From: Leptospira neocaledonica
GTDB taxonomy: Bacteria; Spirochaetota; Leptospiria; Leptospirales; Leptospiraceae
Length of the DNA stretch: 64,000 bases
Direction: 5' to 3'
NCBI RefSeq assembly: GCF_002812205.1
Contig: NZ_NPEA01000002.1
Location: 62,001-126,000 of the forward strand
The notes under the pieces were generated by a model, which was not told the origin of the DNA, searched no databases, and worked only from the letters and a program-made list of their open reading frames with translations. Positions within the stretch are counted from its first letter, which is position 1, and every line of letters begins with the position of its first letter. Below are positions 1 to 9,140 of the stretch, piece by piece. A program made the translations under genes and the position numbers.

Positions 1-1
1 A

Positions 2-1897
2 CAATCCGAGGTCAAACTTCCTGCAGGAGTTTCAGAAATATTATTGGGAGAAGTGCCGATTGCTTCCTTGGACAAGAGTGTGATTGTCACATTTACGGAT
101 CCGAATAAAAAATTTAAGATTAAAGGGATACGAGTCTCAGAAAAAGCTTCTAGAAGAAAAAAATCACAAGAGGCAGAGGAGTTAGAGAAAAGGAAAGAGG
201 GTTTACTCTTGGCTTTAAGCACAAAGTCGAGAGAGGTCCAAGATCTTTTGGATTGGGAAGCTTCTATCAAATCCATCAAACCTACTATTAGAGATCAAGA
301 CGGGGTAGTGGAGAGGATCGACTCTGAAAATTTTGCTTCTTTCCGAAAAACGTACGCAGAGTTGGCAGAAGATAATACAAAACTTCGATTAGCAAAGCTA
401 GAAGAATTAGATCGTATCCGAGAAGAATTTTATATAGTAACGACTAAGCTCGCACATCTTGCAGAAGGCGACACTCTTCGCAGAAAAGAGATCCGATTAG
501 ATGTGGAATCCGATTCTGCAAATATTTTTCCTTTCGAATATAAATACCTGATCCGAGGTGCGAATTGGTATCCTCGTTATACTTTGGAACTGAATGCGAA
601 TGGACAAGAGGCCGAATTAGGTTGGCATGCATTAGTCCGGAACGAAACGGGAGAAGATTGGAAAAACGTTCGATTGGAATTTTCCACAGCAAATCCGAAC
701 CAAGACATAGATTTACCTGAATATAGAGAATACAGAATCGCTTCCAAGGAAGTTGCGGTGTATTCCGGAGATGAGGATTATTCTCCTGCTGACAAGGAGT
801 ATGACGCTCCTTCTAAACCTTCTGCAAATGCAGGTGCTATGATCCAAAACAAGAAGGAATCCAAAAAAAAAGCCCCAGCGCCTAAGATTTCTCAAAGAAG
901 TAAGGCGGAAGAGAGGGTAGACGATGTTTATTATCAGGAAAAGAATGATAGTCCTTTGATGCAGTCTCGCGCATTGATCGAAGGAAACTATAAGGATAGA
1001 TCCAATTCAATTCGTGTAGAAGAGAATATGAATCGACTCCAAGGAGAACTTGCGAACCAAAAATATTCTTTCGACCAAGGATCTTACGAAGAATCCATTC
1101 GATACGGAAAAGAAGCACTCCGTAGATTTTCAGGATTAAGAGAAAGTTCTAGAAAAGAATTAAGAGAACTCGAAAACGAAGTACAAAATCTTCTGAACAG
1201 ATCTTCTCAATTGAGTTCGGATAAAAAATATTCCAATCAGTTGATTGCTCCAGGAATTTCTTCCGAAGGATTTGATTTCAGATATATCGCTCAGTCTAGA
1301 GAAAAAATTCCTTCCGATCGAACCTTAAACCGAGTTTTTCTTCGAAAAAGAAATATCACAGTTCGTCCTGGTTATGAAACTTCTCCGCTCACCAATGATG
1401 GAGTTTTTCTGAATGTAGTTTCTTCGAATACAGAAAGAGAACCTTTGCTTGCCGGTCCTCTTGAAATTTATTCCGGAGAAAATCTTCTGGGAACGACTAC
1501 AGTTTCCACTTTAAAGCCAGGGCAAGAGATCAAAATGGAACTTGGACCTGATCGAGATATCAAGGTGGAGAGAAAGCAAGAAAAATTGGATGATAAGTCC
1601 GGGATCATCTCTCGCAAAAAAAATATCCGTTATAGAGTGACTATCTCCATTAAAAACAATAAACGTAGATCGGTTCCCGTTCGTTTGATCGATCGTATAC
1701 CTTATACAAACGACGATAGCGTAAAGGTGGAATGGTCGTCGGGCGCAGATACTCCTAAATCCAAAACCGAGGATGGAATTCTTACATACGAATTTGAAAT
1801 AGGCGCGAACTCTCGCAAAGCAGTCCAGTTCGAATATACTGTTTCTTATCCTGCAGACAATATACTAAGGGAAACCCCTGGTTCGGATTCTTATTGA
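2..1897 (+). CDS. DUF4139 (MuiA-like) protein, 5' partial
   Basis: The reading frame is open from base 2 (QSEVKLPAGVSEILLGEVP), which matches the start of the DUF4140/DUF4139 family, so the true start lies upstream of the window. The TTG at 44 is internal. A charged, probably coiled-coil stretch follows (about visible residues 40-150), then the DUF4139 core with the hallmark 'GANWYPRYTL' and 'NETGEDWKNV'. A long Lys/Gln/Ser-rich insertion (about 265-400) interrupts the core, which resumes near 420. The family is named after the mucoidy inhibitor MuiA, and its biochemical role is not settled. A paralogue follows directly, and its RBS overlaps this stop codon. Family assignment is firm; function is unknown. 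Confidence 0.85.
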   Translation, partial: QSEVKLPAGVSEILLGEVPIASLDKSVIVTFTDPNKKFKIKGIRVSEKASRRKKSQEAEELEKRKEGLLLALSTKSREVQDLLDWEASIKSIKPTIRDQDGVVERIDSENFASFRKTYAELAEDNTKLRLAKLEELDRIREEFYIVTTKLAHLAEGDTLRRKEIRLDVESDSANIFPFEYKYLIRGANWYPRYTLELNANGQEAELGWHALVRNETGEDWKNVRLEFSTANPNQDIDLPEYREYRIASKEVAVYSGDEDYSPADKEYDAPSKPSANAGAMIQNKKESKKKAPAPKISQRSKAEERVDDVYYQEKNDSPLMQSRALIEGNYKDRSNSIRVEENMNRLQGELANQKYSFDQGSYEESIRYGKEALRRFSGLRESSRKELRELENEVQNLLNRSSQLSSDKKYSNQLIAPGISSEGFDFRYIAQSREKIPSDRTLNRVFLRKRNITVRPGYETSPLTNDGVFLNVVSSNTEREPLLAGPLEIYSGENLLGTTTVSTLKPGQEIKMELGPDRDIKVERKQEKLDDKSGIISRKKNIRYRVTISIKNNKRRSVPVRLIDRIPYTNDDSVKVEWSSGADTPKSKTEDGILTYEFEIGANSRKAVQFEYTVSYPADNILRETPGSDSY

Positions 1898-1905
1898 GGC
1901 CTATC

Positions 1906-3564
1906 ATGGAAAATTATAAAACTTTAATGTATTCATCTTTCGTTCGATTTACTTTTGTATTTGTTTTGGTTTCCTTTCCGCTTATCGGAAAAGAATTCAG
2001 TCTCCCTATCAAAGAAGTGACCGTCCATCAAGGAACGGCTCAAATCCTGCGATCAGGAAGAGTACAGTTGGAACCCGGAGCAAACAAAATTGAGATCTCT
2101 TATTTGCCTGTTTCTCTTTTAGAAGAAACTTTAACAGCGGCCGTAACTTCTCCTCAAGTGGAAGTCACAGGTTCCAGGACTTGGAAAGAAGAAGGTACTG
2201 CAGCTTCGAATCCGGAAGTCGCTCAGCTCCAGAAAAAAGTGCAACAACTGGAAAAGGATCTGGAAAGTATATTGGCAAAAGAGAATGATTTAAAGGCTGA
2301 AAAAGATCTACTCTCCGAGATGCGAAAAAAAGTTTCGGATGTTGTGGGCAGAAACCTTCTTTACGGTAGAATAGAGGGAGATGGAAAAAACTGGGGGACT
2401 TATCTTAAAAAGACAAGAGATGAGGCTGTTTCAATTTTTGCCTCTTGGGAGAAATTGGAAAAATCGAAACGAAAAGTCCAAACTGAACTAGAAGAAGCAA
2501 GAGCGCAACTTTCCCTCTTATTGTCTCAGGCAGAAAAAAGCACACGTACAACTTGGGTACAGATCGTAAATACGAGTTCCGAGACTAAGAGTGTGGAACT
2601 TCGTTTGAGTTATTTGGTTTCTAATGCGGACTGGAGACCTACATATATCCTGACTGCGGACGATTCTTTGACTAAAGCAAAATTAGAATATATAGTTGAG
2701 ATCCGACAAGAAACAGGAGAAGATTGGAAAGGAGTACAACTTCTTCTTTCTACCACCAGACCGGATCTGTCCCTCAGAAGAGATAGGCTTCGTCCATTAA
2801 GATTATTTGATGTAGAAGTGGATTCCAAGCAGGAAATTCTCACAAACCAAACCCAAGCAGTTGGTGCTGCTCAGATGCCTAACGAAGAGTCTAATATGCC
2901 CGCTACGGAAGAACCTTCTCCTTCTAGCGAAAGAGGAAGCGGATTTTTGTTTAGACTTCCTAAAACGATTACATTGGCTTCTCAAAAAGAATCTAGAAAA
3001 TTCGAGATGTTATCTTTTACTTCTCCAATTCAGGTAAAGACCATAGCTTCTCCTAGATACAAACCTTTTCCTTTATTGGAAGCAGAGTTTCAAAACATGG
3101 GAGAATTTCCGATTCTTCCTGGAGAAGTTTCCTTATTCAGAAGTTCAGGACTAGTAGGAAGAACAAAAGTTCCTTACGTTTCTCCTAAGGAAAATCTTTC
3201 CGTTTCTCTAGGTACCGAAGGTAGTTTAAGACTTTCTTATAGAAAGGATTGGAATCAAACGAAAGAGGGATTGATCTCCACTCAAAAAGTGATGGAAAAG
3301 AAAGTCTATTTGAGCCTGGAAAATTTCGGTAAAGAAAGTAAAACTGTGATCGTAAGAGAACAAATCCCAATCTCCGAATCTGCGAGTGTGAAAGTGGAAG
3401 TGAATCAGGAGACAAGCACTCCAGGTTCTAAGGAATATCGTGCTAACTCTGGAATCATAGAGTGGAGTTTGGAAATTCCTCCTTCTGGCAAAAAAGAGAT
3501 CAAGTTGGAATATCGAGTGACGTATCCAAATCATCAAAACTTGGATTTTCTAAGGTCATTTTAG
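1906..3564 (+). CDS. DUF4139 (MuiA-like) exported protein
   Basis: About 552 residues. I chose ATG 1906 because GAGG at 1896-1899, overlapping the upstream stop, sits 6 nt before it; an in-frame TTG at 1894 lacks such a site. The N-terminus MENYKTLMYSSFVRF leads into a hydrophobic signal segment (FVFVLVSFPLIGKEF). DUF4140-like 'IKEVTVHQGTAQILRSG' follows, then a coiled coil (about 100-210) and DUF4139 with 'NADWRPTYIL' and 'QETGEDWKGV'. It is a tandem paralogue of the preceding gene, and the two are translationally coupled. The product is probably periplasmic or outer-membrane associated. It converges on the VWA gene with a 4-nt gap. Confidence 0.85.
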   Translation: MENYKTLMYSSFVRFTFVFVLVSFPLIGKEFSLPIKEVTVHQGTAQILRSGRVQLEPGANKIEISYLPVSLLEETLTAAVTSPQVEVTGSRTWKEEGTAASNPEVAQLQKKVQQLEKDLESILAKENDLKAEKDLLSEMRKKVSDVVGRNLLYGRIEGDGKNWGTYLKKTRDEAVSIFASWEKLEKSKRKVQTELEEARAQLSLLLSQAEKSTRTTWVQIVNTSSETKSVELRLSYLVSNADWRPTYILTADDSLTKAKLEYIVEIRQETGEDWKGVQLLLSTTRPDLSLRRDRLRPLRLFDVEVDSKQEILTNQTQAVGAAQMPNEESNMPATEEPSPSSERGSGFLFRLPKTITLASQKESRKFEMLSFTSPIQVKTIASPRYKPFPLLEAEFQNMGEFPILPGEVSLFRSSGLVGRTKVPYVSPKENLSVSLGTEGSLRLSYRKDWNQTKEGLISTQKVMEKKVYLSLENFGKESKTVIVREQIPISESASVKVEVNQETSTPGSKEYRANSGIIEWSLEIPPSGKKEIKLEYRVTYPNHQNLDFLRSF

Positions 3565-3568
3565 AAAA

Positions 3569-4657
3569 TTACTCTGTAAGATTTCTTTCTCCACTTTTAT
3601 CCACTGAACTTGGGATACCCTTTGTGTCCCAAAGTTCCAATTCCAAATTTAAAGGAAGATGCGCGGGAGCAGAGATCTGAAATTCTCCTTCTCCTTTCCT
3701 AGTTTGGAAACAGGTCTGTTCTGTTCGTAAAACTCTTTCCGGTTCGGTAGTTCGTTGTGGATTCCAGTTTTGAGTTTTGGAAAAAGTAGAACTTCTTCTT
3801 TTTAGATTTAAGATCACACATTGGTTATCAGAATCTGAATTTTCGAAAACGAATTTAACTCTATAAAAATTTTCTTCCGAATCGGTTTGTCTTTTTTCAA
3901 TATCCGAGATCCTGATCTTAGGATACCGTTTTTCAGGTTCTATTTCTGTTCGTTTAGTTTGAGGTTCTTGTTTTAAAAGATCTTCCATCGCGAGAAAGAA
4001 GTCGCTATCCTCTCCTACATTATAATATTTTCCATTTCCTGTTTTTGCTAAAGATTGCATGATCCTTTTTTCATCCGGCTTCAATCCGAGGCCTAGGATA
4101 TGCATTTTAAAATTTACTCCTTTTTGTTGTAACACTTGGAGTTCTTTTTCAGGATTTCCATAACAACTTTCAATTCCGTCGGTTACTAAGATTAAATCAG
4201 TAGGAGATTTTCTACGGATAATATAATCGCCTGCAATTCGAATTGATTCTGCAAGCGGAGTTGCCCCGGAAGGAGTGAGTCCAAAAAGTTTATTTTGAAA
4301 ACCGGGACGATTTCCTTTTTCTAAAGGTTGATAGAGTCTGGAAGATTGACAACCAGGGAGGCGATTTCCATAAGCGATAAAACCTACCTCTGTCTCTTCC
4401 GGCAGTTTATCTACATAATGACGAACATACTTTTTTGCAAGATGGACTTTTTGGTAAATTCCTAGATATTCGTTCATTGAGCCGCTTGCATCTAGAATGA
4501 ATAGTTTGGAACTTTCCGGTTGTCCAGGCATTGTTAGTTCGGGAGAATTATCCGAGCCTATGAAAGAAGGACTTAGAAGTAAAGATACGATTAGGATATA
4601 CTTTAACTTTTCATTATGAAGATGAGAGCTGAATTTTAACATTCGGAAAGAGAACAT
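3569..4657 (-). CDS. von Willebrand factor A domain protein, exported
   Basis: About 362 residues. A signal segment (KLKYILIVSLLLSPSFIG) is followed by a VWA domain with a complete metal-ion site: 'DASGS' (D56, S58, S60), a threonine in 'GLTPSGATPLAES', and 'LVTDGIES'. VWA domains with an intact MIDAS usually bind a protein partner through a divalent cation. The C-terminal 120 residues after 'RTEIEPEKRYP' are not recognised. Neither the first ATG (4657) nor the next (4642) has a good RBS, so the start is uncertain. It lies 95 nt downstream of the cobC-like gene on the same strand and could be co-transcribed, but nothing ties it to B12. Confidence 0.8.
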   Translation of the reverse strand: MFSFRMLKFSSHLHNEKLKYILIVSLLLSPSFIGSDNSPELTMPGQPESSKLFILDASGSMNEYLGIYQKVHLAKKYVRHYVDKLPEETEVGFIAYGNRLPGCQSSRLYQPLEKGNRPGFQNKLFGLTPSGATPLAESIRIAGDYIIRRKSPTDLILVTDGIESCYGNPEKELQVLQQKGVNFKMHILGLGLKPDEKRIMQSLAKTGNGKYYNVGEDSDFFLAMEDLLKQEPQTKRTEIEPEKRYPKIRISDIEKRQTDSEENFYRVKFVFENSDSDNQCVILNLKRRSSTFSKTQNWNPQRTTEPERVLRTEQTCFQTRKGEGEFQISAPAHLPLNLELELWDTKGIPSSVDKSGERNLTE

Positions 4658-4752
4658 AGGAGATTCGAATACTATATTCCTTATCGGATAAAAGTAAAAA
4701 CACCTTAGTAATACAGGTATTCGGTTTATGTCTTATTTTCTCAAAGTAGGGC

Positions 4753-5394
4753 TTACTTCTTGTTCCAATAAACAAGCTGAGGATAAGATTCCGATTCCCC
4801 AAAACGGATTTTAAAACAAGAAACAGATCCATATTCTAATACCAGTCGAAACGAATTCTGTAAAGGAAAGCCTAATACGATAGAAGACAAACATCGGATT
4901 GGTCCTCCGTGACTGACCCAAATGGTTTTGTATTCTGAAGTGTCCCCTTCTTCTTTTTTGAAGTTTTCCCAGGACTTTGCTTCTTGCAGACCTTCTTCCC
5001 AGGATTTTAAGATCCTGGTCTTTAATTCCGAGTAGGTTTCTCCACCGGGAGGTCTTCTGTTTACGTAGTCTTCCATCCAAGGATCGGTTTCCGATCTGGG
5101 TAGGTCCTCCCACAAACGTCCTTCCCAATCACCGAAATCCAACTCTTGAATATTCGAGTCCACTTTCCAAGCCGGAGCAATTGATTTTGATTCCAGATGT
5201 TTGCTGATATATTCTGCCAGACTATAACATCTGAATAATGGGCTAGTACGAATCGAATGTACTTTTTTAGGAAGAAGTTCCAGAACCTTCTCCGCTTCTT
5301 TTTCAAAACTAGAAGGTAGTCCTAGATCCGATTTACCGTAGCAGGTTCCTGGTTCTACTTCCGGCGTTGTATGTCGGACTAAAAAGATTTCCAT
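4753..5394 (-). CDS. cobC: histidine phosphatase, alpha-ribazole phosphatase-like
   Basis: About 213 residues of the histidine phosphatase superfamily: 'FLVRHTTPE' with the phospho-acceptor His at the N-terminus, 'IRTSPLFRC', 'LDFGDWEGR', and 'WVSHGGPIRC' carrying the second catalytic His. CobC removes phosphate from alpha-ribazole-5'-phosphate during lower-ligand assembly of cobalamin. The superfamily is broad, so the specific call rests on position: it is the last gene of cobT-cobS-cobC and overlaps the 3' end of cobS by 16 nt. Start ATG 5394 places the RHT motif at residue 7, as usual for the family; the longer open frame is not needed. Confidence 0.8.
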   Translation of the reverse strand: MEIFLVRHTTPEVEPGTCYGKSDLGLPSSFEKEAEKVLELLPKKVHSIRTSPLFRCYSLAEYISKHLESKSIAPAWKVDSNIQELDFGDWEGRLWEDLPRSETDPWMEDYVNRRPPGGETYSELKTRILKSWEEGLQEAKSWENFKKEEGDTSEYKTIWVSHGGPIRCLSSIVLGFPLQNSFRLVLEYGSVSCFKIRFGESESYPQLVYWNKK

Positions 5395-6191
5395 GCAGCG
5401 ATAATCCCAATCAGATACAATAGTTCGGTGACTTGTTGGACTGCGCCCAAACAATCTCCCGTGTATCCTCCTAACCATTTTTTATAAAAACTTCTGAGAT
5501 ATAAATATCCGAATGATTGTAATAGGAATGGATATAATAAAAATCCAAAGACTCTATCGGAAGGAAGATATTCATTATGTAAGAATGCAAACCAAGGAGC
5601 CAGTCCCCAAACCCCTGCGATGACTACATTAGAAATTTTTAAAGTTTTGATGATTGGTTTTGCCTTCGAGAGTTGGTCTTCTCTCACATAAGTAAGTGTT
5701 TTTGCAGTGAATAAGGCCCAAAACCTGCTTGAAGAATGAGAGGAGAGGATCGTGATAAATAACACCTCTATTGAAAATTCTTCTAAAGATTTATAACATA
5801 CAAATTTAAGAAGAAGGACAAGTATGATCCCGATTGTCCCGAAGGCGCCGATCCTGCTGTCCTTCATAATCTCTAAGATTTTTTCTTTTGTCCAACCTCC
5901 GCCGAATCCGTCGCATACATCTGTAAACCCATCTTCGTGAAATGCCCCAGTTATAAAAACGGAAGCTGCCATTGCCAAAACAATGCTGATCTCCCAGGTT
6001 AAAGAAAGATCTGAGACCCAGAGGACGAACCATGTCGCAGTTCCAACAATCCATCCTACTAAAGGAAAATATCTGGAAGAAGAATTGAGATATTCATCTG
6101 AATGCTCGACCCAAGATGGAACAAGAATACGAGTATTATAACGTACGGAGGAAAGGAAGATGATCAGTTCTTTACGGACAAATCCAAACAT
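5379..6191 (-). CDS. cobS: adenosylcobinamide-GDP ribazoletransferase
   Basis: 270 residues, normal for CobS, an inner-membrane enzyme that joins adenosylcobinamide-GDP to alpha-ribazole (or its phosphate) to form cobalamin. The diagnostic block 'GAFHEDGFTDVCDGFGGG', followed by 'KILEIMKDSRIGAFG', is present, with several hydrophobic spans around it. The protein begins MFGFVRKELIIFLSSVRYNTRI, resembling the family's 'FL.alq.lTRi' opening. A strong GGAGGA at about 6213-6218 is too far from the chosen ATG, and the frame is closed upstream, so the start is only moderately sure. It lies between cobT (55 nt upstream) and cobC (16-nt overlap). Confidence 0.93.
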   Translation of the reverse strand: MFGFVRKELIIFLSSVRYNTRILVPSWVEHSDEYLNSSSRYFPLVGWIVGTATWFVLWVSDLSLTWEISIVLAMAASVFITGAFHEDGFTDVCDGFGGGWTKEKILEIMKDSRIGAFGTIGIILVLLLKFVCYKSLEEFSIEVLFITILSSHSSSRFWALFTAKTLTYVREDQLSKAKPIIKTLKISNVVIAGVWGLAPWFAFLHNEYLPSDRVFGFLLYPFLLQSFGYLYLRSFYKKWLGGYTGDCLGAVQQVTELLYLIGIIAAWKSF

Positions 6192-6246
6192 GCAAAGACG
6201 AACTTATTCATTCCTCCGATTCGGGCAGCGAGAATTTACTTCCCAC

Positions 6247-7290
6247 TTAGTCTTTTTTTTCGGAAACGCCAGCGGATTCGAAGCTTGCCATTTCTCTTAA
6301 GAAAGCCAATGCGGATTCTAAGATAGGGTAGGCGAGTGCACATCCGGTCCCTTCTCCTAAACGGAGCCCAAGATCCAAAATAGGATCTGCGTCAAAAAAT
6401 TCCAGGATCAGCCTATGACCTTGTTCGGAAGACTTGTGAGCAAAGACAGCGTTACGAACAATTTTAGGTTCTATTCTAGATGCGGTTAAGAAGGCAGAAC
6501 TTGCAATAAAACCGTCTACTAAGATTAAACGATTCTCTTTATAAGAAGAAAGCATTGCTCCGCAGATCATCGCAATCTCGAAACCTCCAAATTTAGAAAG
6601 AACTTCTATCGGGTCTTTTGGATCTACTTGGTGTTTTGCTCTGCATTCGTTTAAAATCTTTTTCTTACGTTCTAATGATTCGTCGTCTAGACCTGTTCCT
6701 CTTCCGGTAAGTTCCGCCGCGGAACGATCTAAAAATACGGAAGCAAGCAAGGAGGCACTGGAAGTATTCCCTATTCCCATCTCTCCGAAACCGATCACGT
6801 TACAATCTTTCGGAACCTTGGTAGTCGCGATCTCTCCACCGATACGGATGGCTTCTTCACATTCTTCTCTTGTCATTGCTGCTTCGTTAAGAATATTTCT
6901 GGTTCCGGCAGCGATCTTGGCCGGGATAAAATCAGGATGAGCCTGTTCAAAATTCCCCGAAACTCCTGCATCTACGACCAACAATTTGATCCCATGCTGC
7001 TTGCAGAATACGTTAATCGCTGCTCCTCCATTCAAAAAGTTTAATACCATTTGGTACGTAACTTCTTTCGGAAAAGCAGAAACTCCGGAGTCTGCGAGTC
7101 CGTGATCTCCTGCGAATACTAGTAAATGAGGATTGGATAATACAGGGTCTATTGTGTTCTGGATCGTGCCGATTCTATAGGCAAGATCTTCTAATTTTCC
7201 CAAGGCGCCTAAAGGTTTAGTCTTGGTATCTATTTTGTTGCGTAAACATTTATCTAAGTTCAATTGGTGTACATCTTTTGGGCGGATCAT
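6247..7290 (-). CDS. cobT: nicotinate-nucleotide--dimethylbenzimidazole phosphoribosyltransferase
   Basis: 347 residues, the usual CobT length. CobT makes alpha-ribazole-5'-phosphate from nicotinate mononucleotide and dimethylbenzimidazole. Seen: '[18 protein letters not shown]', '[17 protein letters not shown]', '[10 protein letters not shown]', '[17 protein letters not shown]' and 'GTGLDDE', all family signatures. The catalytic Glu is expected in the C-terminal '[19 protein letters not shown]', which is present. It is the first cob gene of the operon, 74 nt downstream of a lipoprotein gene, with no terminator between them. That places it within reach of the cobalamin riboswitch at about 9 kb. 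Confidence 0.95.
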   Translation of the reverse strand: MIRPKDVHQLNLDKCLRNKIDTKTKPLGALGKLEDLAYRIGTIQNTIDPVLSNPHLLVFAGDHGLADSGVSAFPKEVTYQMVLNFLNGGAAINVFCKQHGIKLLVVDAGVSGNFEQAHPDFIPAKIAAGTRNILNEAAMTREECEEAIRIGGEIATTKVPKDCNVIGFGEMGIGNTSSASLLASVFLDRSAAELTGRGTGLDDESLERKKKILNECRAKHQVDPKDPIEVLSKFGGFEIAMICGAMLSSYKENRLILVDGFIASSAFLTASRIEPKIVRNAVFAHKSSEQGHRLILEFFDADPILDLGLRLGEGTGCALAYPILESALAFLREMASFESAGVSEKKD

Positions 7291-7363
7291 ATTGTTTTCA
7301 TTTGTAAAAATTTTAAATTGTTAAATTGAAAGAAAGATCAGAAAACCTATGTTTCGATTTAGG

Positions 7364-8203
7364 TTAAGGAGTTATAGATTTAGCGATGACTCCGTCTATA
7401 TCCGGGCCTCCGTCAAAACTTCCTGCAGGAGTGGGAAAGGTAGATTGTCCTTTCGCATTTAGTAGTTTAATAAATTTGAATCCGTTTGTTTGCAGATTAG
7501 AAAGCACTGTAGAATCGCATCCATTTGCAAATCGAGCATCCAATGCTAAATCATCTAGATCGAACGCATCTCCGCCAGCATTTGCAACAAATGGGTCAGG
7601 AAAAATTTCCTCGGGAGTGAGTGGATGAGTAAGCATATTCCAGAGAACAGGATTTGCTCCTCCAAAGCGGATCCAATTTGTAGGGTTTAAACTAGCAGGG
7701 CTTGCTGCTCCGGTATATTGAGGATTGAATCCGCAATAATTTGTGCCATCCAAGCTGACTTCTATGATTATAGGTTCTATAAAATAATTGATAGAAGCTT
7801 GTTGTTGGAAACCGTTCTCGAAAACGATAAAGTCAACACCTGTACCGTTAGTCACGGTTGCTCCATTCCAAGAGAGGATCAGAAAATTATCCGGATCTGT
7901 AGAACCCATGGTATAAACATCTACACCGCCTGAGTTCTGTCCTCCCCCGCAAACTCCGTTGATCGCTTTTACAGGATCTTTATATCGAATGCTAGGATTA
8001 CTACCTGGGGCACTGACTATAGTATTCGCTAAAAGATATTCCGGGTCTATAGTTCCAGGAGGACAATTTTCGGAAGTCGAGACGGAATTTTGTCCGGTCA
8101 GTAATAGTCCGGTCAGATCAGTGCTGCTTCCTGAGCCGTCACAACTTATGAGAAAGAGAAAAATAAACATTCCAAAAAACGCGAATTTACTTATTTGTTT
8201 CAT
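7364..8203 (-). CDS. lipoprotein of B12-associated cell-surface family
   Basis: 279 residues. The signal peptide ends in a spirochaetal lipobox (FLFLISC, Cys21). Two blocks are notable: 'VDFIVFENGF' followed by 'EPIIIEVSLDG', and 'GGDAFDLDDLALD' followed by 'GFKFIKLLNAKG'. From memory these resemble the 'F-I-V-F-x-N-x-F ... EP ... VS.DG ... GG.DAFDL ... I.F.K' pattern of surface proteins encoded beside corrinoid-uptake genes in Bacteroidota. A good RBS (AAGGAGAG) precedes ATG 8203. It is the second gene after the cobalamin riboswitch, directly upstream of cobT. A role in capturing corrinoids at the cell surface is inferred, not shown. Confidence 0.75.
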   Translation of the reverse strand: MKQISKFAFFGMFIFLFLISCDGSGSSTDLTGLLLTGQNSVSTSENCPPGTIDPEYLLANTIVSAPGSNPSIRYKDPVKAINGVCGGGQNSGGVDVYTMGSTDPDNFLILSWNGATVTNGTGVDFIVFENGFQQQASINYFIEPIIIEVSLDGTNYCGFNPQYTGAASPASLNPTNWIRFGGANPVLWNMLTHPLTPEEIFPDPFVANAGGDAFDLDDLALDARFANGCDSTVLSNLQTNGFKFIKLLNAKGQSTFPTPAGSFDGGPDIDGVIAKSITP

Positions 8204-8235
8204 ACGTTGTGACTCTCCTTTGAATTTTGAAATAT

Positions 8236-8766
8236 TTATTGTGGAACTGCGTAATTCCAGCCGAAGCTCGCAGCACCGCAGCCGTTCGTTTTGTAATTCG
8301 AATGATCACTTACGATCGAATTACTTTTGACATCGGCGAGAGTGTTTTCCGCGTATACGGCTTGGCAAAATTCAAAACAAATAGATGCGCCGCCTGGGCA
8401 ATCGTTTGTATGAGGCGTAGCCCAATCCATTCTTCCGTATTTGCTCGGATTAAATGCATCGTCTGCGGAAAACTGATAATAGAAACGTTTATTTGCGATA
8501 TCAATTTCCAGAATAGTCAACTGTTGAGAGCCGGGTTCTTTCCAACTAGTTTGAGTTACAACTGAGCTTCCTGCTGATCCTCCGTCTGTTCCGCCGGTAT
8601 AAAAGCCAAGATTCCAAGATCCTTTAATTTCAAAATTGTTGGCCTGGACGATCGCCATGATTAAGGCGTTATTATCCGACTCTGACTTTTCTGTCTCGAA
8701 ACAAGCGGTGTTGATTAATGATAAAGCGAATAGTAGGATTATCGCTTTTGTCCTGAATTTTCTCAT
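8236..8766 (-). CDS. lipoprotein, first gene of riboswitch-controlled operon
   Basis: 176 residues. The signal peptide has a lipobox LINTAC (Cys22). I do not recognise the mature domain. It holds six further cysteines (CPGGASICFEFC, NGCGA and nearby), and 'FEIKGSWNLGF' starts what looks like a beta-rich fold, perhaps lipocalin-like. ATG 8766 has a strong RBS (AGGAGAG at about 7 nt). The 5' leader of roughly 370 nt contains the cobalamin riboswitch, so the protein is expected when B12 is scarce. That makes a part in corrinoid acquisition plausible. No TonB receptor gene is visible in the window. Confidence 0.72.
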   Translation of the reverse strand: MRKFRTKAIILLFALSLINTACFETEKSESDNNALIMAIVQANNFEIKGSWNLGFYTGGTDGGSAGSSVVTQTSWKEPGSQQLTILEIDIANKRFYYQFSADDAFNPSKYGRMDWATPHTNDCPGGASICFEFCQAVYAENTLADVKSNSIVSDHSNYKTNGCGAASFGWNYAVPQ

Positions 8767-8979
8767 TTTTCTCTCCTGATTTCTGCCGGATGTCGCGGAA
8801 AAGAAATATAAGCAAATAACGTTAGTCTATCATTGATCTTGTATAGATCAGAACGATTTGGTATTTGCGGCGATTTTTCTTCTTCCCGTTCGAGAGCCCC
8901 GACATTTTTGCTTTCGGGGCCCCTTCGCGGACAGCGCGGAAGCGCTAAGGCGAGATTTACGATACCCCCCAACCTCGAG
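8767..8979 (-). promoter_or_regulatory. riboswitch expression platform / leader
   Basis: This leader lies between the B12 aptamer and the lipoprotein ATG at 8766. Read on the minus strand it has a GATAC...GTATC hairpin with AACCTCGAGGTT inside (about 8960-8984), then a GC-rich patch ('GCGCTTCCGCGCTGTCCGCG'), then a 7-bp stem GCCCCGA/TCGGGGC (about 8896-8920). No U-run follows that stem, so control may act on translation or by an unusual terminator. Open frames crossing this region and the aptamer are treated as spurious. Confidence 0.45.
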
Positions 8980-9140
8980 GTTAAAGTATCGCGGGGAAGA
9001 TCTGGCTTATTCCGTTTAAGGCGGACATCACAGTTGCGGGTCAGCGCGGGATTTTCACCCGACTTCCTCCCTGAAAGCGTAATTCCAGGTTTTGGTTTAG
9101 CACTTCCCCTGGCAAGGGAAAAACCATTAGGATGCTGAAG
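8980..9140 (-). promoter_or_regulatory. cobalamin riboswitch (AdoCbl/B12 aptamer)
   Basis: On the minus strand the B12-box core is clear: 'GTCGGGTGAAAATCCCGC' (about 9045-9062) followed by 'GCTGACCCGCAACTGTGA' (about 9030-9047). It is preceded by 'CAGGGAGGAA' and followed by a stem and 'AAGCCAGATCTTCCCC' (about 8991-9006), corresponding to the AGxCxGxxxxCCxGCC element of the class. An upstream stem (TTCCCTTGCCAGGGGAA, about 9104-9120) fits the peripheral helices. These riboswitches normally shut off B12 synthesis or transport genes when cobalamin is abundant. The downstream genes are two lipoproteins and then cobT, cobS and cobC. Exact ends are estimates. Confidence 0.9.

Noticed and set aside
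8833..9138. Plus-strand open frame over the same region
   Set aside because: Antisense to the riboswitch, Arg/Ser-rich translation with no recognisable domain.
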